Assembly: GCF_009392895.1 (NCBI RefSeq)
Contig: NZ_CP045488.1
Span: forward strand, 2,356,001-2,420,000
Length of the DNA stretch: 64,000 bases
Origin: Natronorubrum aibiense
GTDB lineage: Archaea; Halobacteriota; Halobacteria; Halobacteriales; Natrialbaceae
Reading direction: 5' to 3'
The notes beneath the pieces were generated by a model, which saw only the letters and a program-made list of their open reading frames with translations, was not told the origin of the DNA and made no database searches. Positions 33,788 to 42,827 of the stretch are shown piece by piece. Position 1 is the stretch's first letter. Each line of letters opens with the position of its first letter. The translations under genes were made by a program, and so were the position numbers.

Positions 33788-34132
33788 CTATCGAGGTGGT
33801 CGACCGGGACCACCGCTTCGGAGCCACGCCTTGACGAGTTCGTTTACGTTGTAGAAGATGATCCCGACGGTGAGCAGGGTCGTCGTCAGGTAGATCACGA
33901 ATCCGGGCGGGCCGCCCACTGTCGCCCCGAGTATGCCGCCAGTGATCCCGACGACGGTGAGTTCGATCCACGTCACCAGAATCCGCGACCCCAGCCGCGG
34001 TGGTGACGACTCCTGTGCGTCCGACCCGTGCCTCGAGCGCTCGTCGGGCGGTTGGGCAGTGGCCTCGAGACCCGTCGATCGACCATCATCGGGGTCGATA
34101 TCGCCATTTTCGCCGTCACCGTTTATCCGCAT
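33788..34132 (-). CDS. Small membrane protein at the end of the cyd operon
   Basis: A 114-residue protein with an acidic, disordered N-terminal half (to about residue 47) and two hydrophobic helices (ILVTWIELTVVGITGGILGA and FVIYLTTTLLTVGIIFYNV). Its ATG overlaps the cydB stop by one base (TGATG), so it is translated with cydAB. It could be an accessory subunit analogous in position to CydX, though far longer; this is inference from context. Confidence 0.7.
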   Translation of the reverse strand: MRINGDGENGDIDPDDGRSTGLEATAQPPDERSRHGSDAQESSPPRLGSRILVTWIELTVVGITGGILGATVGGPPGFVIYLTTTLLTVGIIFYNVNELVKAWLRSGGPGRPPR

Positions 34133-35142
34133 CAGTACGACTCACCCGCTTCGATCGGACCGCTGAACGCCGAGTAGAGGACGCCGAAGTAGACGAAGAC
34201 CAGCGGTAACAGGATCGCCGCCCCGATCGACATCAGATTCAGCGGGAGTGTCGAAACGATCGCCGTCTCGACCGTCAGCCCGCCGGCGCGATCGATGGCC
34301 GGATACATGAGTCCGGCGACGATGCCGACCAGCGCGAAGACGAGTCCCGCGGCGGCACCGAACGCCACGTAGTAGCGGTCTTCCTTCGTCGCCACGGCGT
34401 AGACTACGGCGAGGACGAGCGTCGCGAGGACGAGCGCGGCAACCGGGACCGAAAACAGGGACGAGCGCAGCGCAGGCACCCCAGCGTAGACGTAGCCGAG
34501 CGTCAGGACGATCAGGCCGAGATACGCGCCGAGCGCTCGGTAGCCGTCCGTCTGGAGATCCGCGCGCAGGTCACCCCGCGTTTTCACTCGGAGGAAGGCG
34601 ACGCCGTCGACGACGGTCAGGGCGACGACGGCGAGGCCAACGACGACGCCCGGCAGCGTCACGATCGTCGTTGCGCCGAGCAGCCAGTTCGCCGTGAACA
34701 TGCCCAGAAAGAACGGGGCCGTGAGGCTGCCGACGACGAATGCTCGCCCCCACCAGCGCTGCCACGCCTCGTCGTGGCGCTGTTCGTACATCTCGGGGGC
34801 GAGCCCGCGAACGATGAGCGCGCCCAGAATGGCGAACATCAGCAGGTAGTAGCGACTGAACAGGTTGGCGTAGACGGCCGGAAACGCCGCAAACAGCGTG
34901 CCGCCGAAGACGACGAGCCACACCTCGTTGCCGTCCCAGAACGGGCCGATCGCGGACAGTAACTGCTCGCGCTCGTCGGCGTCGTCGCGCAGCGCGAACA
35001 GCGCGCCGACGCCGAAATCGAAGCCGTCGAGAAACAGGAACATCCCGAAGATGAAAAACACGAGTCCAAACCAGAGGTCAGAAAGTGGCAGACCGAACAG
35101 TGGCTCGGCCGCGAGCGTCGCGGGCATCGTGAGTTCAGTCAT
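34132..35142 (-). CDS. cydB: Cytochrome bd oxidase subunit II
   Basis: A 336-residue protein with about eight helices matching CydB/CydIII. The N-terminal GMFLFLDGFDFGVGAL and the conserved GPFWDGNEVWLVVFGGTLFA motif are intact. It forms the terminal oxidase with CydA, reducing oxygen with quinol electrons. Its start overlaps cydA by eight bases, which indicates translational coupling. Bd oxidases resist sulfide and NO, which suits the sulfur genes around it. Confidence 0.93.
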   Translation of the reverse strand: MTELTMPATLAAEPLFGLPLSDLWFGLVFFIFGMFLFLDGFDFGVGALFALRDDADEREQLLSAIGPFWDGNEVWLVVFGGTLFAAFPAVYANLFSRYYLLMFAILGALIVRGLAPEMYEQRHDEAWQRWWGRAFVVGSLTAPFFLGMFTANWLLGATTIVTLPGVVVGLAVVALTVVDGVAFLRVKTRGDLRADLQTDGYRALGAYLGLIVLTLGYVYAGVPALRSSLFSVPVAALVLATLVLAVVYAVATKEDRYYVAFGAAAGLVFALVGIVAGLMYPAIDRAGGLTVETAIVSTLPLNLMSIGAAILLPLVFVYFGVLYSAFSGPIEAGESY

Positions 35143-36559
35143 CGGTACCGGCCTCCGACGTGGGCGTCTCCGGTGACTCCTGTCTCGAGGCCCCGTCTAC
35201 GTCCGGCGGTCCGGCGCGGATGATCCGGACGATGACGTACGTATAGAGGACGAGTAAGCCGAGGTAGACGACGGCGAATCCGGCGAGCGTCGCCGTCGCT
35301 TCGGCGGCCGTCAGCCCCGGCGAGACGCCGTCGCTCGTCCGTAAGACGTCCTGGATGACCCACGGCTGTCGCCCGACCTCCGTGACGATCCAACCCAGCT
35401 CGACCGCGAGGATGCCGAGCGGCGTCGACGCCATCAGCGCCTTGTGGAGCAGGTCGTCCTCGAGGAGGTCACCTGTCCACCAGCGGTAGCCGCCCCAGAC
35501 GGCGAGCAGGATGAACCAAAAGCCGAGCGCGACCATGATCCGGAACGCCCAGAAGACGATCGCGACGGGAGGCTGGGGACCAGGGAACTCCTCTAACCCC
35601 CGAATCGTCGCCTGCGGGTCGCCGTGGCTGGCGAGCCACGACGCGCCGCCGGGGATACCGATGCCGAAGATGTTCTTGGCCCGCGGATTCAGCAGGTCCT
35701 CGAGACTCGTCGGGAACGCGACGATGTATTCGGGGACGTAGGAGTCAGTCTCCCAGACGGCTTCCATCGCGGCGAACTTCTGAGGTTGGGTCTGGAAGAC
35801 GTGCTGGGCGTACAGGTCGCCGTGGATCACCTGCAGCGGCGCGGTGATCAGCAGCGCGACGAGGCCGAACTTGAGCGTCGTCTCCCAGAATCGGACGTTT
35901 TCGACCGGGTACCCCCACACGTAGTGTCTGAAAACGAAGTAGGCACCGAGGCCGGCCATAAACAGCGCGACGGACTCGACCGCGGCGTTTTGCATGTGGA
36001 CGAACATCCACGGGAAGCGGGGGTTCGCGTAGGCGGCGACCGGATCGACCAACTGGACGATCGTCTGGCCGTTCTCCGTGGCCAGTTCGTACCCCCGTGG
36101 CGTCTGCATCCACGAGTTGGCGATGAGAATCCAGACAGCAGAGAGCCACGTGCCGAGGCCGACGGCGACCGCCGAAATCATATATAGTACGTTCCCGACG
36201 CGCTCGCGACCGAAGACGAAAATGCCGAGGAACGTCGCCTCGAGCATGAACGCCATCATTCCCTCGAGCGCGAGCGGGCCGCCGAACAGTTCGCCGGCGG
36301 TCGTCGAGAACGCCGCGAAGTTGGTGCCGAACTCGAACTCGAGGACGAGCCCCGTCACGGTGCCGACGACGAAACTGACGGCGAAGATCCGCGTCCAGAA
36401 CCGGCGTAGCTGCTCGTAGATGGCTTTCCCGGTTCGAATGTCTTTCCACGTGAAGTAGATCAAAAACGGTGCGAGCCCCATGCTCATCACTGGGAAAATA
36501 ATGTGGACGATGGTCGTGAGGGCAAACTGGAGGCGACTGCCGGTGACTGGGTCGATCAT
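35135..36559 (-). CDS. cydA: Cytochrome bd oxidase subunit I
   Basis: A 474-residue protein with about nine helices. An early helix has the heme-ligand-type His (TTIVHIIFPVMSMGL), then FAVSFVVGTVTGLVLEFEFGTNF; the late quinol-site motif is GRQPWVIQ. The Q-loop is short, as in cyanide-insensitive (CIO) or archaeal bd oxidases. It catalyses quinol oxidation and O2 reduction in the membrane. It is the first gene of cydAB-33788. Upstream 36560-36743 contains no shared box; the SQR operon ends just beyond, so electrons from sulfide could enter here via quinone. Confidence 0.94.
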   Translation of the reverse strand: MIDPVTGSRLQFALTTIVHIIFPVMSMGLAPFLIYFTWKDIRTGKAIYEQLRRFWTRIFAVSFVVGTVTGLVLEFEFGTNFAAFSTTAGELFGGPLALEGMMAFMLEATFLGIFVFGRERVGNVLYMISAVAVGLGTWLSAVWILIANSWMQTPRGYELATENGQTIVQLVDPVAAYANPRFPWMFVHMQNAAVESVALFMAGLGAYFVFRHYVWGYPVENVRFWETTLKFGLVALLITAPLQVIHGDLYAQHVFQTQPQKFAAMEAVWETDSYVPEYIVAFPTSLEDLLNPRAKNIFGIGIPGGASWLASHGDPQATIRGLEEFPGPQPPVAIVFWAFRIMVALGFWFILLAVWGGYRWWTGDLLEDDLLHKALMASTPLGILAVELGWIVTEVGRQPWVIQDVLRTSDGVSPGLTAAEATATLAGFAVVYLGLLVLYTYVIVRIIRAGPPDVDGASRQESPETPTSEAGTDD

Positions 36560-36743
36560 GTACGTAGTTCGTCAGGTACCTGTGAGCGATGCTACCCCAA
36601 ACCGGTGAATTGATTTCGGTAATCCATACGGGAGAACGAAAGGTAATGTTTGCGGTGCGACCGTCGAAAGGCCGGATGCTCCGGTTCGGGCCACCGCGTT
36701 CGGCCGGTGACGGGTCGACCCGTCACACAGCGCGTGGCGACCG

Positions 36744-37385
36744 TCACCGCTCGTGTCGGTCCGATACGTTCCCGCCCACTGCACCGGCGATGGTCAGCAT
36801 GAAGCCCAATCCGCGCCGCACGTCAGGATCTCGGAGGGCACGCACCAACTCGCGGATTCCGACCGGCTCTGCTGGTTCGCTGCCGGCCTCGCCAACGGCC
36901 TCGAGCACCGATCCGAGCGTGCGAGCGACGTCGTCGTCGGACGCTGTGTCGGCCAACTCGCCGAGGCTGGTGCCGGTCGCTGCGAGTTCGGTTATCATCT
37001 CGTCGTCCAGCGCCGACGAGGCGAGCGCGGCGACGTCCGAAAGCGCCACCAGATCGTCGAGCGTTCCGGACCGCTGCAGGCGAGCGATGGTCTCGATCGC
37101 GTCGGCCAGTTCGTCGGCGTTCTCGCCGGTGGCCTCGCCGAGTCGTGCGACTTCGTCGGTCGCGAGTCCGTCCGCCGCCGCGCCGAGGTTCGTCGCCGTG
37201 CCCGACAGTTCCTGGATCATTCGGTCGTCCATCGCAGCCGTCGCGAGATCCGCGGTGTCGAGCAGGTCGTTGACGACGTCGAGTCGCTCGAGGAACCGGG
37301 CGACTTCCTCGGGGTTCTCGGCGACGACGTCCTCGAGGGTCGGGTCACCGTCGTCTCGCTCGGGAACGGATTCGGTGTCAGACAT
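36744..37385 (-). CDS. DUF1641 domain protein
   Basis: A 213-residue, very acidic, Ala-rich helical protein. The DUF1641 signature is at the C terminus (RELVRALRDPDVRRGLGFML), and a repeated helical unit with LAATGTSLGELAD and LSGTATNLGAAAD appears before it. The start abuts the SQR stop with no gap. DUF1641 proteins often accompany sulfide:quinone reductase or formate dehydrogenase, so an accessory or membrane-tethering role for SQR is likely. Confidence 0.88.
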   Translation of the reverse strand: MSDTESVPERDDGDPTLEDVVAENPEEVARFLERLDVVNDLLDTADLATAAMDDRMIQELSGTATNLGAAADGLATDEVARLGEATGENADELADAIETIARLQRSGTLDDLVALSDVAALASSALDDEMITELAATGTSLGELADTASDDDVARTLGSVLEAVGEAGSEPAEPVGIRELVRALRDPDVRRGLGFMLTIAGAVGGNVSDRHER

Positions 37386-38525
37386 TTAGAGTAACCCCCG
37401 TGCGGTCAGCCAGTAGGATTCGTTGTAGCCGAGTTTCGCCCAGTGGAGCGGTTTCGAGGGCTCGCGCACGTACGGCTCCTCGCCGTACGTGAACTCGATG
37501 AACGTCGCCTCGTCCATGCCGGCCTCGAGGAAGCAGACAGTCTTGCCGTCGTACGTTGCCGTCGGCACCGTCCCGCGGGCGCGACTGGCGATTCGGTCGG
37601 CGACGACGCCCGCCTCGTAGTGGGCGACGCTGCCGGCCTTGCTCGTCGGCACGTCCGCGACGTCACCGATCGCGTAGACGTTCTCGGCCGCGGTCGCCTC
37701 GAGGGTGTGCTTGTCAACGTCGACCCAGCCGTCATCGCCCAGTCCCGCGTCGATCACGAGGTCGCTGCCCGCGTGGGGCGGGATGGCGACGAGCAGGTCG
37801 TAGTCCAGTTCGGTGCCTTCGACGGTCTCGATGACCTCGTTGTCGGGGTCGATCTCCTCGACGTTGAAGAACGTCTCGAGGGTAACGTCACGTTCCTCGA
37901 ACAGGTCGGTCGCCCAGTCGGCGATCGACTCGAGGCCGTGGGCGCGGTTGATCGGGTACGTGTAGGTGATCTCGACGTCCTCGCGCCGTCCCTGTTCGCG
38001 GAGCCAGTCGTCGACCATCAGCGTGAACTCGACGGGCGCGGCCGGGCACATATGTGGGACGCCGACGACGCTCAGTACGAGGTGGCCTTCGGTGAACTCT
38101 GCGAGCTCGTCCCGGAGGCGTTCGGCTCCCTCGGGACCGTAGAAGTGGTGGCCACCGTCGGCGAGTCCGGGGACGGCCTCGGGCTCGAGGTTCGCGCCGG
38201 TGGCGAGTACGAGTTGGTCGTAGCCGAGGACCGAGCTATCGGCGAACGCCAACTTCTGTCTGTCCGTGTCGATGTCGATAACGCGGCCGATCGTGAGGTC
38301 GACACGACGGTCGACCAACTCGTCGATCGGCCGTTTCGCGTCGTCGACCGTCTTCTTCCCGAACGGCACGTACAGGAAGGTCGGCTTGTAGACGTGGTTC
38401 GGATCGGCCGTGATCAGCGTGAGGTCTACCTCGCCGGCCTCGAGTTCCGACTGTAGTTCGTCCGCGAGCCGATTCGCGAGTACTGTGCCACCCGTTCCGC
38501 CGCCGACGATCGCGATTCGATGCAT
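37386..38525 (-). CDS. Sulfide:quinone oxidoreductase-like flavoprotein
   Basis: A 379-residue FAD enzyme. The dinucleotide motif GGGTGGTVLAN is at residues 8-18 and a second near VYAIGDVADVP. It has exactly two Cys, Cys160 in PHMCPAAP and Cys331 in TVCFLEAG, which matches the redox pair of SQRs that lack the third Cys. The C-terminal amphipathic PLHWAKLGYNESYWL would bind the membrane and quinone pool. Related annotations (NDH-2, flavocytochrome c sulfide dehydrogenase) fit less well. It sits between TusA and DUF1641 in one operon. Confidence 0.85.
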   Translation of the reverse strand: MHRIAIVGGGTGGTVLANRLADELQSELEAGEVDLTLITADPNHVYKPTFLYVPFGKKTVDDAKRPIDELVDRRVDLTIGRVIDIDTDRQKLAFADSSVLGYDQLVLATGANLEPEAVPGLADGGHHFYGPEGAERLRDELAEFTEGHLVLSVVGVPHMCPAAPVEFTLMVDDWLREQGRREDVEITYTYPINRAHGLESIADWATDLFEERDVTLETFFNVEEIDPDNEVIETVEGTELDYDLLVAIPPHAGSDLVIDAGLGDDGWVDVDKHTLEATAAENVYAIGDVADVPTSKAGSVAHYEAGVVADRIASRARGTVPTATYDGKTVCFLEAGMDEATFIEFTYGEEPYVREPSKPLHWAKLGYNESYWLTARGLL

Positions 38526-38527
38526 GC

Positions 38528-38767
38528 TCAGTTAACCTCGATGTAGAGACTCCAGTGGTCGTCGCGCGATTCGATCTCGAGTAAGTCGTGACCGGCCTCC
38601 TCGAGCCACTCCGGGACGTCCGTCGTGGAGTTGCGTTCGGTGGTCTGGAGTTCGACGACGGTGCCGGCCTCGAGCGTTTTCACCTTTCCGATGAGGTCCA
38701 TCAGCGGGCCGGGACACGCCGCATCGCGTGAGTCGATCGTAACGTCTGGTTCGATAGTTGCTGTCAT
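38528..38767 (-). CDS. TusA-family sulfur carrier
   Basis: A 79-residue protein with the TusA/SirA fold and the motif DAACPGPLMDL (Cys18), the residue that carries persulfide sulfur. The C-terminal strand YIEVN ends just before the SQR start, two bases away. The product of SQR is sulfane sulfur, and this carrier is the obvious acceptor. A second TusA is encoded at 52665. The upstream SHOCT gene is five bases away. Confidence 0.92.
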   Translation of the reverse strand: MTATIEPDVTIDSRDAACPGPLMDLIGKVKTLEAGTVVELQTTERNSTTDVPEWLEEAGHDLLEIESRDDHWSLYIEVN

Positions 38768-38772
38768 TGTAG

Positions 38773-39147
38773 TCACCCTTGCAGTTGCAACGTCCGTCGG
38801 CGCTGTGCGAACTCCTCCTCGGAGAGCTCTCCGCGTGCATAGCGCTCGCGGAGTTCGACGAGCGCCGGATCCGATCGGTCGGTGTGATCGTGCACTCGCT
38901 CGTCTCGCTGGGGTCGGTCGTCCCGACCGCGGCCCACGGCCCAGGCGGCCACGAGCGCGAGCACGCCGAGAAGCACGACCGGCCAGAGGACCATCCAACC
39001 GCCGACCGGCCCCCAACCGCCCATCGCCCCGCCAGCACCGCCGTGACCCTGCGCCGTCACCGCTGTACTCGCAGCGACGAGGAGGACGGCACCACTCGCC
39101 GTGGCGCGTCCGACATACCGTCCGAGTAGGTCGCGTGGTTGCAACAT
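38773..39147 (-). CDS. SHOCT-domain membrane protein
   Basis: A 124-residue protein with an N-terminal signal-like segment (ATASGAVLLVAASTAVTAQG), a Gly/Trp-rich stretch (GGAMGGWGPVGGW), a second helix (VLWPVVLLGVLALVAAWAV) and a C-terminal SHOCT motif (LRERYARGELSEEEFAQRR). SHOCT domains are short oligomerisation or interaction helices. It is the first gene of the TusA-SQR-DUF1641 operon. The promoter region contains GGTATTGTATAATC, similar to the regulon box but without the fixed spacing to a TATA box. Confidence 0.85.
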   Translation of the reverse strand: MLQPRDLLGRYVGRATASGAVLLVAASTAVTAQGHGGAGGAMGGWGPVGGWMVLWPVVLLGVLALVAAWAVGRGRDDRPQRDERVHDHTDRSDPALVELRERYARGELSEEEFAQRRRTLQLQG

Positions 39148-39458
39148 GGTTCGATCACAATTGAAACACGGTATTGTATAATCAAACCACTACCGCAAAA
39201 TTCCCCTAATCAGGAATGGCCGAAGCATATATCCGTGATGACGTAGTCTTGAGTGAAACGTCGGCTCGCTCGAGTTCGAGCAGACGAGCGGCCAATCTCC
39301 CAACAAACGCTGGACAGCGTCGATAGTTCGATCAATACAACGGTACTTCCGCTGGCGTTCGCGATCGTTCTCGAGCCGTTCCTCGCGGCCATCGCGAGTG
39401 GTACTCGATCGCCCCATGCCGTATCGCGCTGCGTGGCGTGACCGTTTCACCGGCCCAA
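39148..39458. other. Non-coding gap upstream of the SQR operon and thioredoxin
   Basis: About 310 bases between two divergent genes. It is relatively AT-rich and holds GTATTGTATAAT at 39171-39182, which may serve the minus-strand operon. No supportable gene is seen; the frames present have shadow-like composition. Confidence 0.55.
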
Positions 39459-39488
39459 TATTGTTCGCCACACACACAATTATTATAG
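39459..39488 (+). promoter_or_regulatory. Shared thiol-regulon box of the third thioredoxin
   Basis: TATTGTTC (39459-39466), 15 bases (GCCACACACACAATT), then ATTATAG (39482-39488). The ATG at 39513 is at a leaderless distance. Confidence 0.65.
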
Positions 39489-39512
39489 TTGCTGAGTCCG
39501 TACGGTCGGGTG

Positions 39513-39950
39513 ATGAGCGACTCTGCAGACGACGAACGGCAACGGATCCGTGAGCAGAAAAAACAGGAGTTGCGCGAACGCCTCGAGAACGGTGGCAGCG
39601 TCGGCGGCCCCGACGCCCAGCAAGCGGCGACGCCGTCCGACCCGATCAGCATTCGGGGTGCCGACCACCTCGAGTCCGTCGTCAGCGACCACGACGTCGT
39701 CCTCGTGGACTGCTATGCCGACTGGTGTGGACCCTGTCAGATGCTCGAGCCGACGGTGAAGGCGCTGGCCGCAGAAACCGACGCCGCGGTCGCGAAAGTC
39801 GACATCGACGCCAACCAGAGGCTCGCCCAGCAACTGGGCGCGCGCAGCGTCCCGACGCTGCTCCTCTACGCCAACGGCCAGCCCGTCGAGCGCATGGTCG
39901 GCGTGCAGGATAAGGCGACGCTCAAAGGACTCATCGACCAACACAGCTGA
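39513..39950 (+). CDS. Thioredoxin with charged N-terminal extension
   Basis: A 145-residue protein: a 50-residue charged, coiled-coil-like lead (DERQRIREQKKQELRERLEN) followed by a thioredoxin domain with WCGPCQM and the cis-proline loop RSVPTLLLY. It resembles TrxA in the active site, but the extension is unlike TrxA and could mediate partner choice. ATG 39513 was chosen over 39489 because the TATA lies immediately upstream. It is a candidate partner for the sulfur genes nearby. Confidence 0.92.
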   Translation: MSDSADDERQRIREQKKQELRERLENGGSVGGPDAQQAATPSDPISIRGADHLESVVSDHDVVLVDCYADWCGPCQMLEPTVKALAAETDAAVAKVDIDANQRLAQQLGARSVPTLLLYANGQPVERMVGVQDKATLKGLIDQHS

Positions 39951-40010
39951 GATCGTACGACAGCCGAGAGACGGCACCCGAACTGACGACGACTCCACAC
40001 TACTTCACCC

Positions 40011-40550
40011 ATGACCGACGACTGGAAACGGACGCTCGAGACGCAACGCGCCGAGAAAGACCAGTACTTCGCCAACGATCCCCACTCGCCGATTCCGCCG
40101 GCCGAACGCGAGTCGATCGACGGACTCGAGTACTACCCGACCGACGGCGACTACCGGTTCGAGCTTCCGCTCTCCGAGTACGACGATCCGGAACGAGTCG
40201 TCGTTGGGACGAGCACAGACGGCGAGCGCGAGTACCTGCGCTGGGGCGAGTTCCGGTTCACCGTCGACGGTGAGGACGTCACCGTCCAAGCGTACAAATC
40301 CGAGCCGGGCGACGACCGGCTCTGGGTGCCGTTTCGCGACGCGACCAGCGGTGAGGCAACCTATGGCGCGGGTCGGTACCTCGATTTAGAGCCCGGCACC
40401 CACCGGACGGCCGACGGGAAGTGGATCCTCGATTTCAACGAAGCGTACAACCCCACGTGTGCGTACTCGGACCAATACGACTGCCCACTTCCGCCGATGG
40501 AAAACTGGCTCGAGGTCCCGATCGAAGCCGGCGAAAAGACGTTTCACTGA
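40011..40550 (+). CDS. DUF1684 domain protein
   Basis: A 179-residue protein matching DUF1684: DYRFELPLSEYDDPERVVVGTS near the start, GAGRYLDLEP in the middle and the near-invariant CAYSDQYDCPLPPMENWL with two Cys at the end. The function is unknown; the family fold is a small beta-rich protein. It is 60 bases downstream of the thioredoxin on the same strand, which suggests co-transcription and perhaps thiol control of the two conserved Cys. Confidence 0.88.
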   Translation: MTDDWKRTLETQRAEKDQYFANDPHSPIPPAERESIDGLEYYPTDGDYRFELPLSEYDDPERVVVGTSTDGEREYLRWGEFRFTVDGEDVTVQAYKSEPGDDRLWVPFRDATSGEATYGAGRYLDLEPGTHRTADGKWILDFNEAYNPTCAYSDQYDCPLPPMENWLEVPIEAGEKTFH

Positions 40551-40564
40551 TTCCGGAAGCGTGG

Positions 40565-42211
40565 TCACTCGTCTTTGAGGTACGTCTGTTCGAATACGCG
40601 GACACTCTCGTCGGTTCCCGCGACGATGATCTCGTCACTCGGTTCGAGCTCGAACGTCTCTGGATCGAACTCCGCGGTCAGCTCTCCATCGCGGACGACG
40701 ACGAGGACGGTACAGCCGGTCTTTTCCCAGACGTCGGCGCCGGCGAAGGTGCGACCCGCCAGCCGACCAACGGGGAGTCTGACGACGTTGATCTGCTTGT
40801 CGAACGCCAGCACCGATTCGTCCTCGAAGATCGTCGACGCCAGCATGCGGCCGCTGACGGTCGCCAGCGACTGGACGTAGGCCGCGCCTGCACGGTACAG
40901 TTTCACCTCGCTTTCGGGTTCGTTCGCCCGCACGATCACGTCGACGTCGGAGTTCAGATCGCTCGCGATCAGCGTCGTGAAAATCGCGGTCGTGTCGTCG
41001 TTGAGGGTGACGATCACGGCCGAGGCGTCTTCGATCCCGGCCTCGAGGAAGGTCTCCGGCTTTCTGGCATCGCCCACGACGTCGACATCCGCTTTCTCCT
41101 GGCGATCGATCACCGTTACTTCGGTGCCCGTGTCGTCGAGGACGTCGGCCGCAGCTGCCCCCGCCTCGCCGTAGCCGGCGACGAGGACGCGCTGGCGCGA
41201 AAACGTCCGAACCGAGGACGTCGCCTCCTCGCGCAGGGCCTCGATCCGCGCCGGGTCTCCAGCGACGAGCAGCCGAACGTCGTCGTCCAGTTCGAGTTCC
41301 GGGTCGATCGGGCTCTCGAACTCGCCATCGACCCAGACGCCGACGATATCGACGGCGAATCGATCTCGAAGCTGTACCTCGCTCGCGGTTCGATTGCAGA
41401 GGTCGCTTCCGGATTCGATCGAGAGCTCGACCAGTTCCAGATCGTTCCCGATTTCGATACCGTCGTCGACCGTCGTCGTAACCGCAGTCGGGACCTGCCG
41501 AGCCAGACTCTCTCCCAGTAGTTGCCGCGGTGAGAGCACGCTGTCGGCCCCCGCAATTCGGTGGTACTCCGCGAGAGCGACGTCTTCGACGAGCGTCACC
41601 GTCGTGACGTCCGGGTTCACTTCCCGCGCCGAAAGGACGATGCTCGCGCTACTCTCGTCCGAGCTGTCCGCAACGAGCGCCATCGCCCGATCGACCCCCG
41701 CGTTCTCGAGCACCTCGACGGACTCCGGGTCGCCGTGGACGACCCGGTGGCCGTCCTCGTGGAGGCGCGTCGCCAGTTCGTCGTCGGACTCGACGATAAC
41801 GTAGGCTCGGCCTCGGGACTCAAGTTCCTCGATGAACGTCTCGCCGCGGGAGGTGTACTCGCAGATGACGACGTGGTCGTCGACATCCGTCACCGCCGTC
41901 GGTGCCGTAGGAGAAAGCGCGTTCCGCAGCCATGGCACCGCGAACACGTCCGCGGCGGTGAGGATCAGTCCGATGCCGGCCAGTTGCATCCCGATCATCA
42001 ACAGGTTCATCTGCGGGGTCTGCCACGGTGCGTCCTCACCGTAACCCGTCGTTGTGTACGTCTGGAAGACGATCTCGAGCGAGCGATACAGGGGCTGTGG
42101 CCGTCCTTCCCACGTCGACATTCCGTAGTTGTACAGGAGCGTAAAGAAGACGGTCGTCACCGCCACCAGCGCCAGATAGTAGCCGGTCCGCCGGGACTTC
42201 CACAGTGACAT
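40565..42211 (-). CDS. Potassium channel with two RCK domains
   Basis: A 548-residue ion channel: two transmembrane helices (YYLALVAVTTVFFTLLY and MNLLMIGMQLAGIGLILTA) around the selectivity filter TTTGYGED, then two TrkA-N nucleotide-binding domains (VVICEYTSRG and VLVAGYGEAGA), each followed by a TrkA-C domain. It would conduct K+ under nucleotide control. The frame continues upstream to 42874 only as the shadow of the VIT gene; ATG 42211 (MSLWKSRR) is the start. Potassium is the main osmolyte of haloarchaea. Confidence 0.93.
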   Translation of the reverse strand: MSLWKSRRTGYYLALVAVTTVFFTLLYNYGMSTWEGRPQPLYRSLEIVFQTYTTTGYGEDAPWQTPQMNLLMIGMQLAGIGLILTAADVFAVPWLRNALSPTAPTAVTDVDDHVVICEYTSRGETFIEELESRGRAYVIVESDDELATRLHEDGHRVVHGDPESVEVLENAGVDRAMALVADSSDESSASIVLSAREVNPDVTTVTLVEDVALAEYHRIAGADSVLSPRQLLGESLARQVPTAVTTTVDDGIEIGNDLELVELSIESGSDLCNRTASEVQLRDRFAVDIVGVWVDGEFESPIDPELELDDDVRLLVAGDPARIEALREEATSSVRTFSRQRVLVAGYGEAGAAAADVLDDTGTEVTVIDRQEKADVDVVGDARKPETFLEAGIEDASAVIVTLNDDTTAIFTTLIASDLNSDVDVIVRANEPESEVKLYRAGAAYVQSLATVSGRMLASTIFEDESVLAFDKQINVVRLPVGRLAGRTFAGADVWEKTGCTVLVVVRDGELTAEFDPETFELEPSDEIIVAGTDESVRVFEQTYLKDE

Positions 42212-42252
42212 ACTGACACGTCTAGCCGGTTCGGTGTTGACGTTACCGGTCG

Positions 42253-42822
42253 TCACCCCGGCAGAAATAGGTTGAGGGCGGCGACGACGATACCTGCAAG
42301 TCCCATCCGGATGCCGGCGACGATCCAGTTCTGTTTCGAGATCGACCCGAGATACGCGCCGAACGTAAACAGGACGACGACGCCGACGGCGATCCCGACG
42401 AGCGTCGCCTCGAGCAGCGTAAAGAGGACATCGTGGGCGAGAAACGGGAGCAACGGCAGAATAATGCCGATTAACGGCCCGATACCGCTCGCGACTGCGT
42501 TGATCTTTCGCGCCCCTGTTCGTCGCTGTTGAACCGTCGTCTCGTCTAACTCGGTCAGCATGGCCTGCTCGATCCGCAGCAGTTCGGCCTGTTTCTCGGC
42601 GCGTTCGATCTCCCAGACGCTCCAGACGCCCGAAGTGCCGAGCCCGACGGCCGCGCCGAGGCCGATGGTGACGACGGTGATACCCTCGGTCACGCCCGAC
42701 AGATACGCGCCGACGATGATCCCGATGCTCGTCAGCGTGCCGTCGAACCCGTTCGAGATGAAGTAGCGCCGAGAAATCGACCGGACGTCCTCGTCCGCGA
42801 GGAGAGTGTGAAGCGACGGCAT
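42253..42822 (-). CDS. VIT1/CCC1-type ion transporter
   Basis: A 189-residue membrane protein with about four helices, beginning RRYFISNGFDGTLTSIGIIVGAYLSG, the first-helix motif of the VIT1/CCC1 family (Fe2+/Mn2+ transport). A cytoplasmic helical segment with many Glu (EIERAEKQAELLRIEQAMLT) corresponds to the metal-binding domain. It lies just downstream of DUF211, six bases apart, so the two are an operon. Confidence 0.88.
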   Translation of the reverse strand: MPSLHTLLADEDVRSISRRYFISNGFDGTLTSIGIIVGAYLSGVTEGITVVTIGLGAAVGLGTSGVWSVWEIERAEKQAELLRIEQAMLTELDETTVQQRRTGARKINAVASGIGPLIGIILPLLPFLAHDVLFTLLEATLVGIAVGVVVLFTFGAYLGSISKQNWIVAGIRMGLAGIVVAALNLFLPG

Positions 42823-42827
42823 ATGCC

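Noticed and set aside
39171-39182. GTATTGTATAAT as a twelfth copy of the promoter box upstream of the SHOCT operon
   Set aside because: No TATA sequence is found at the fixed 15-base distance on either strand, so it does not meet the pattern used for the other eleven.
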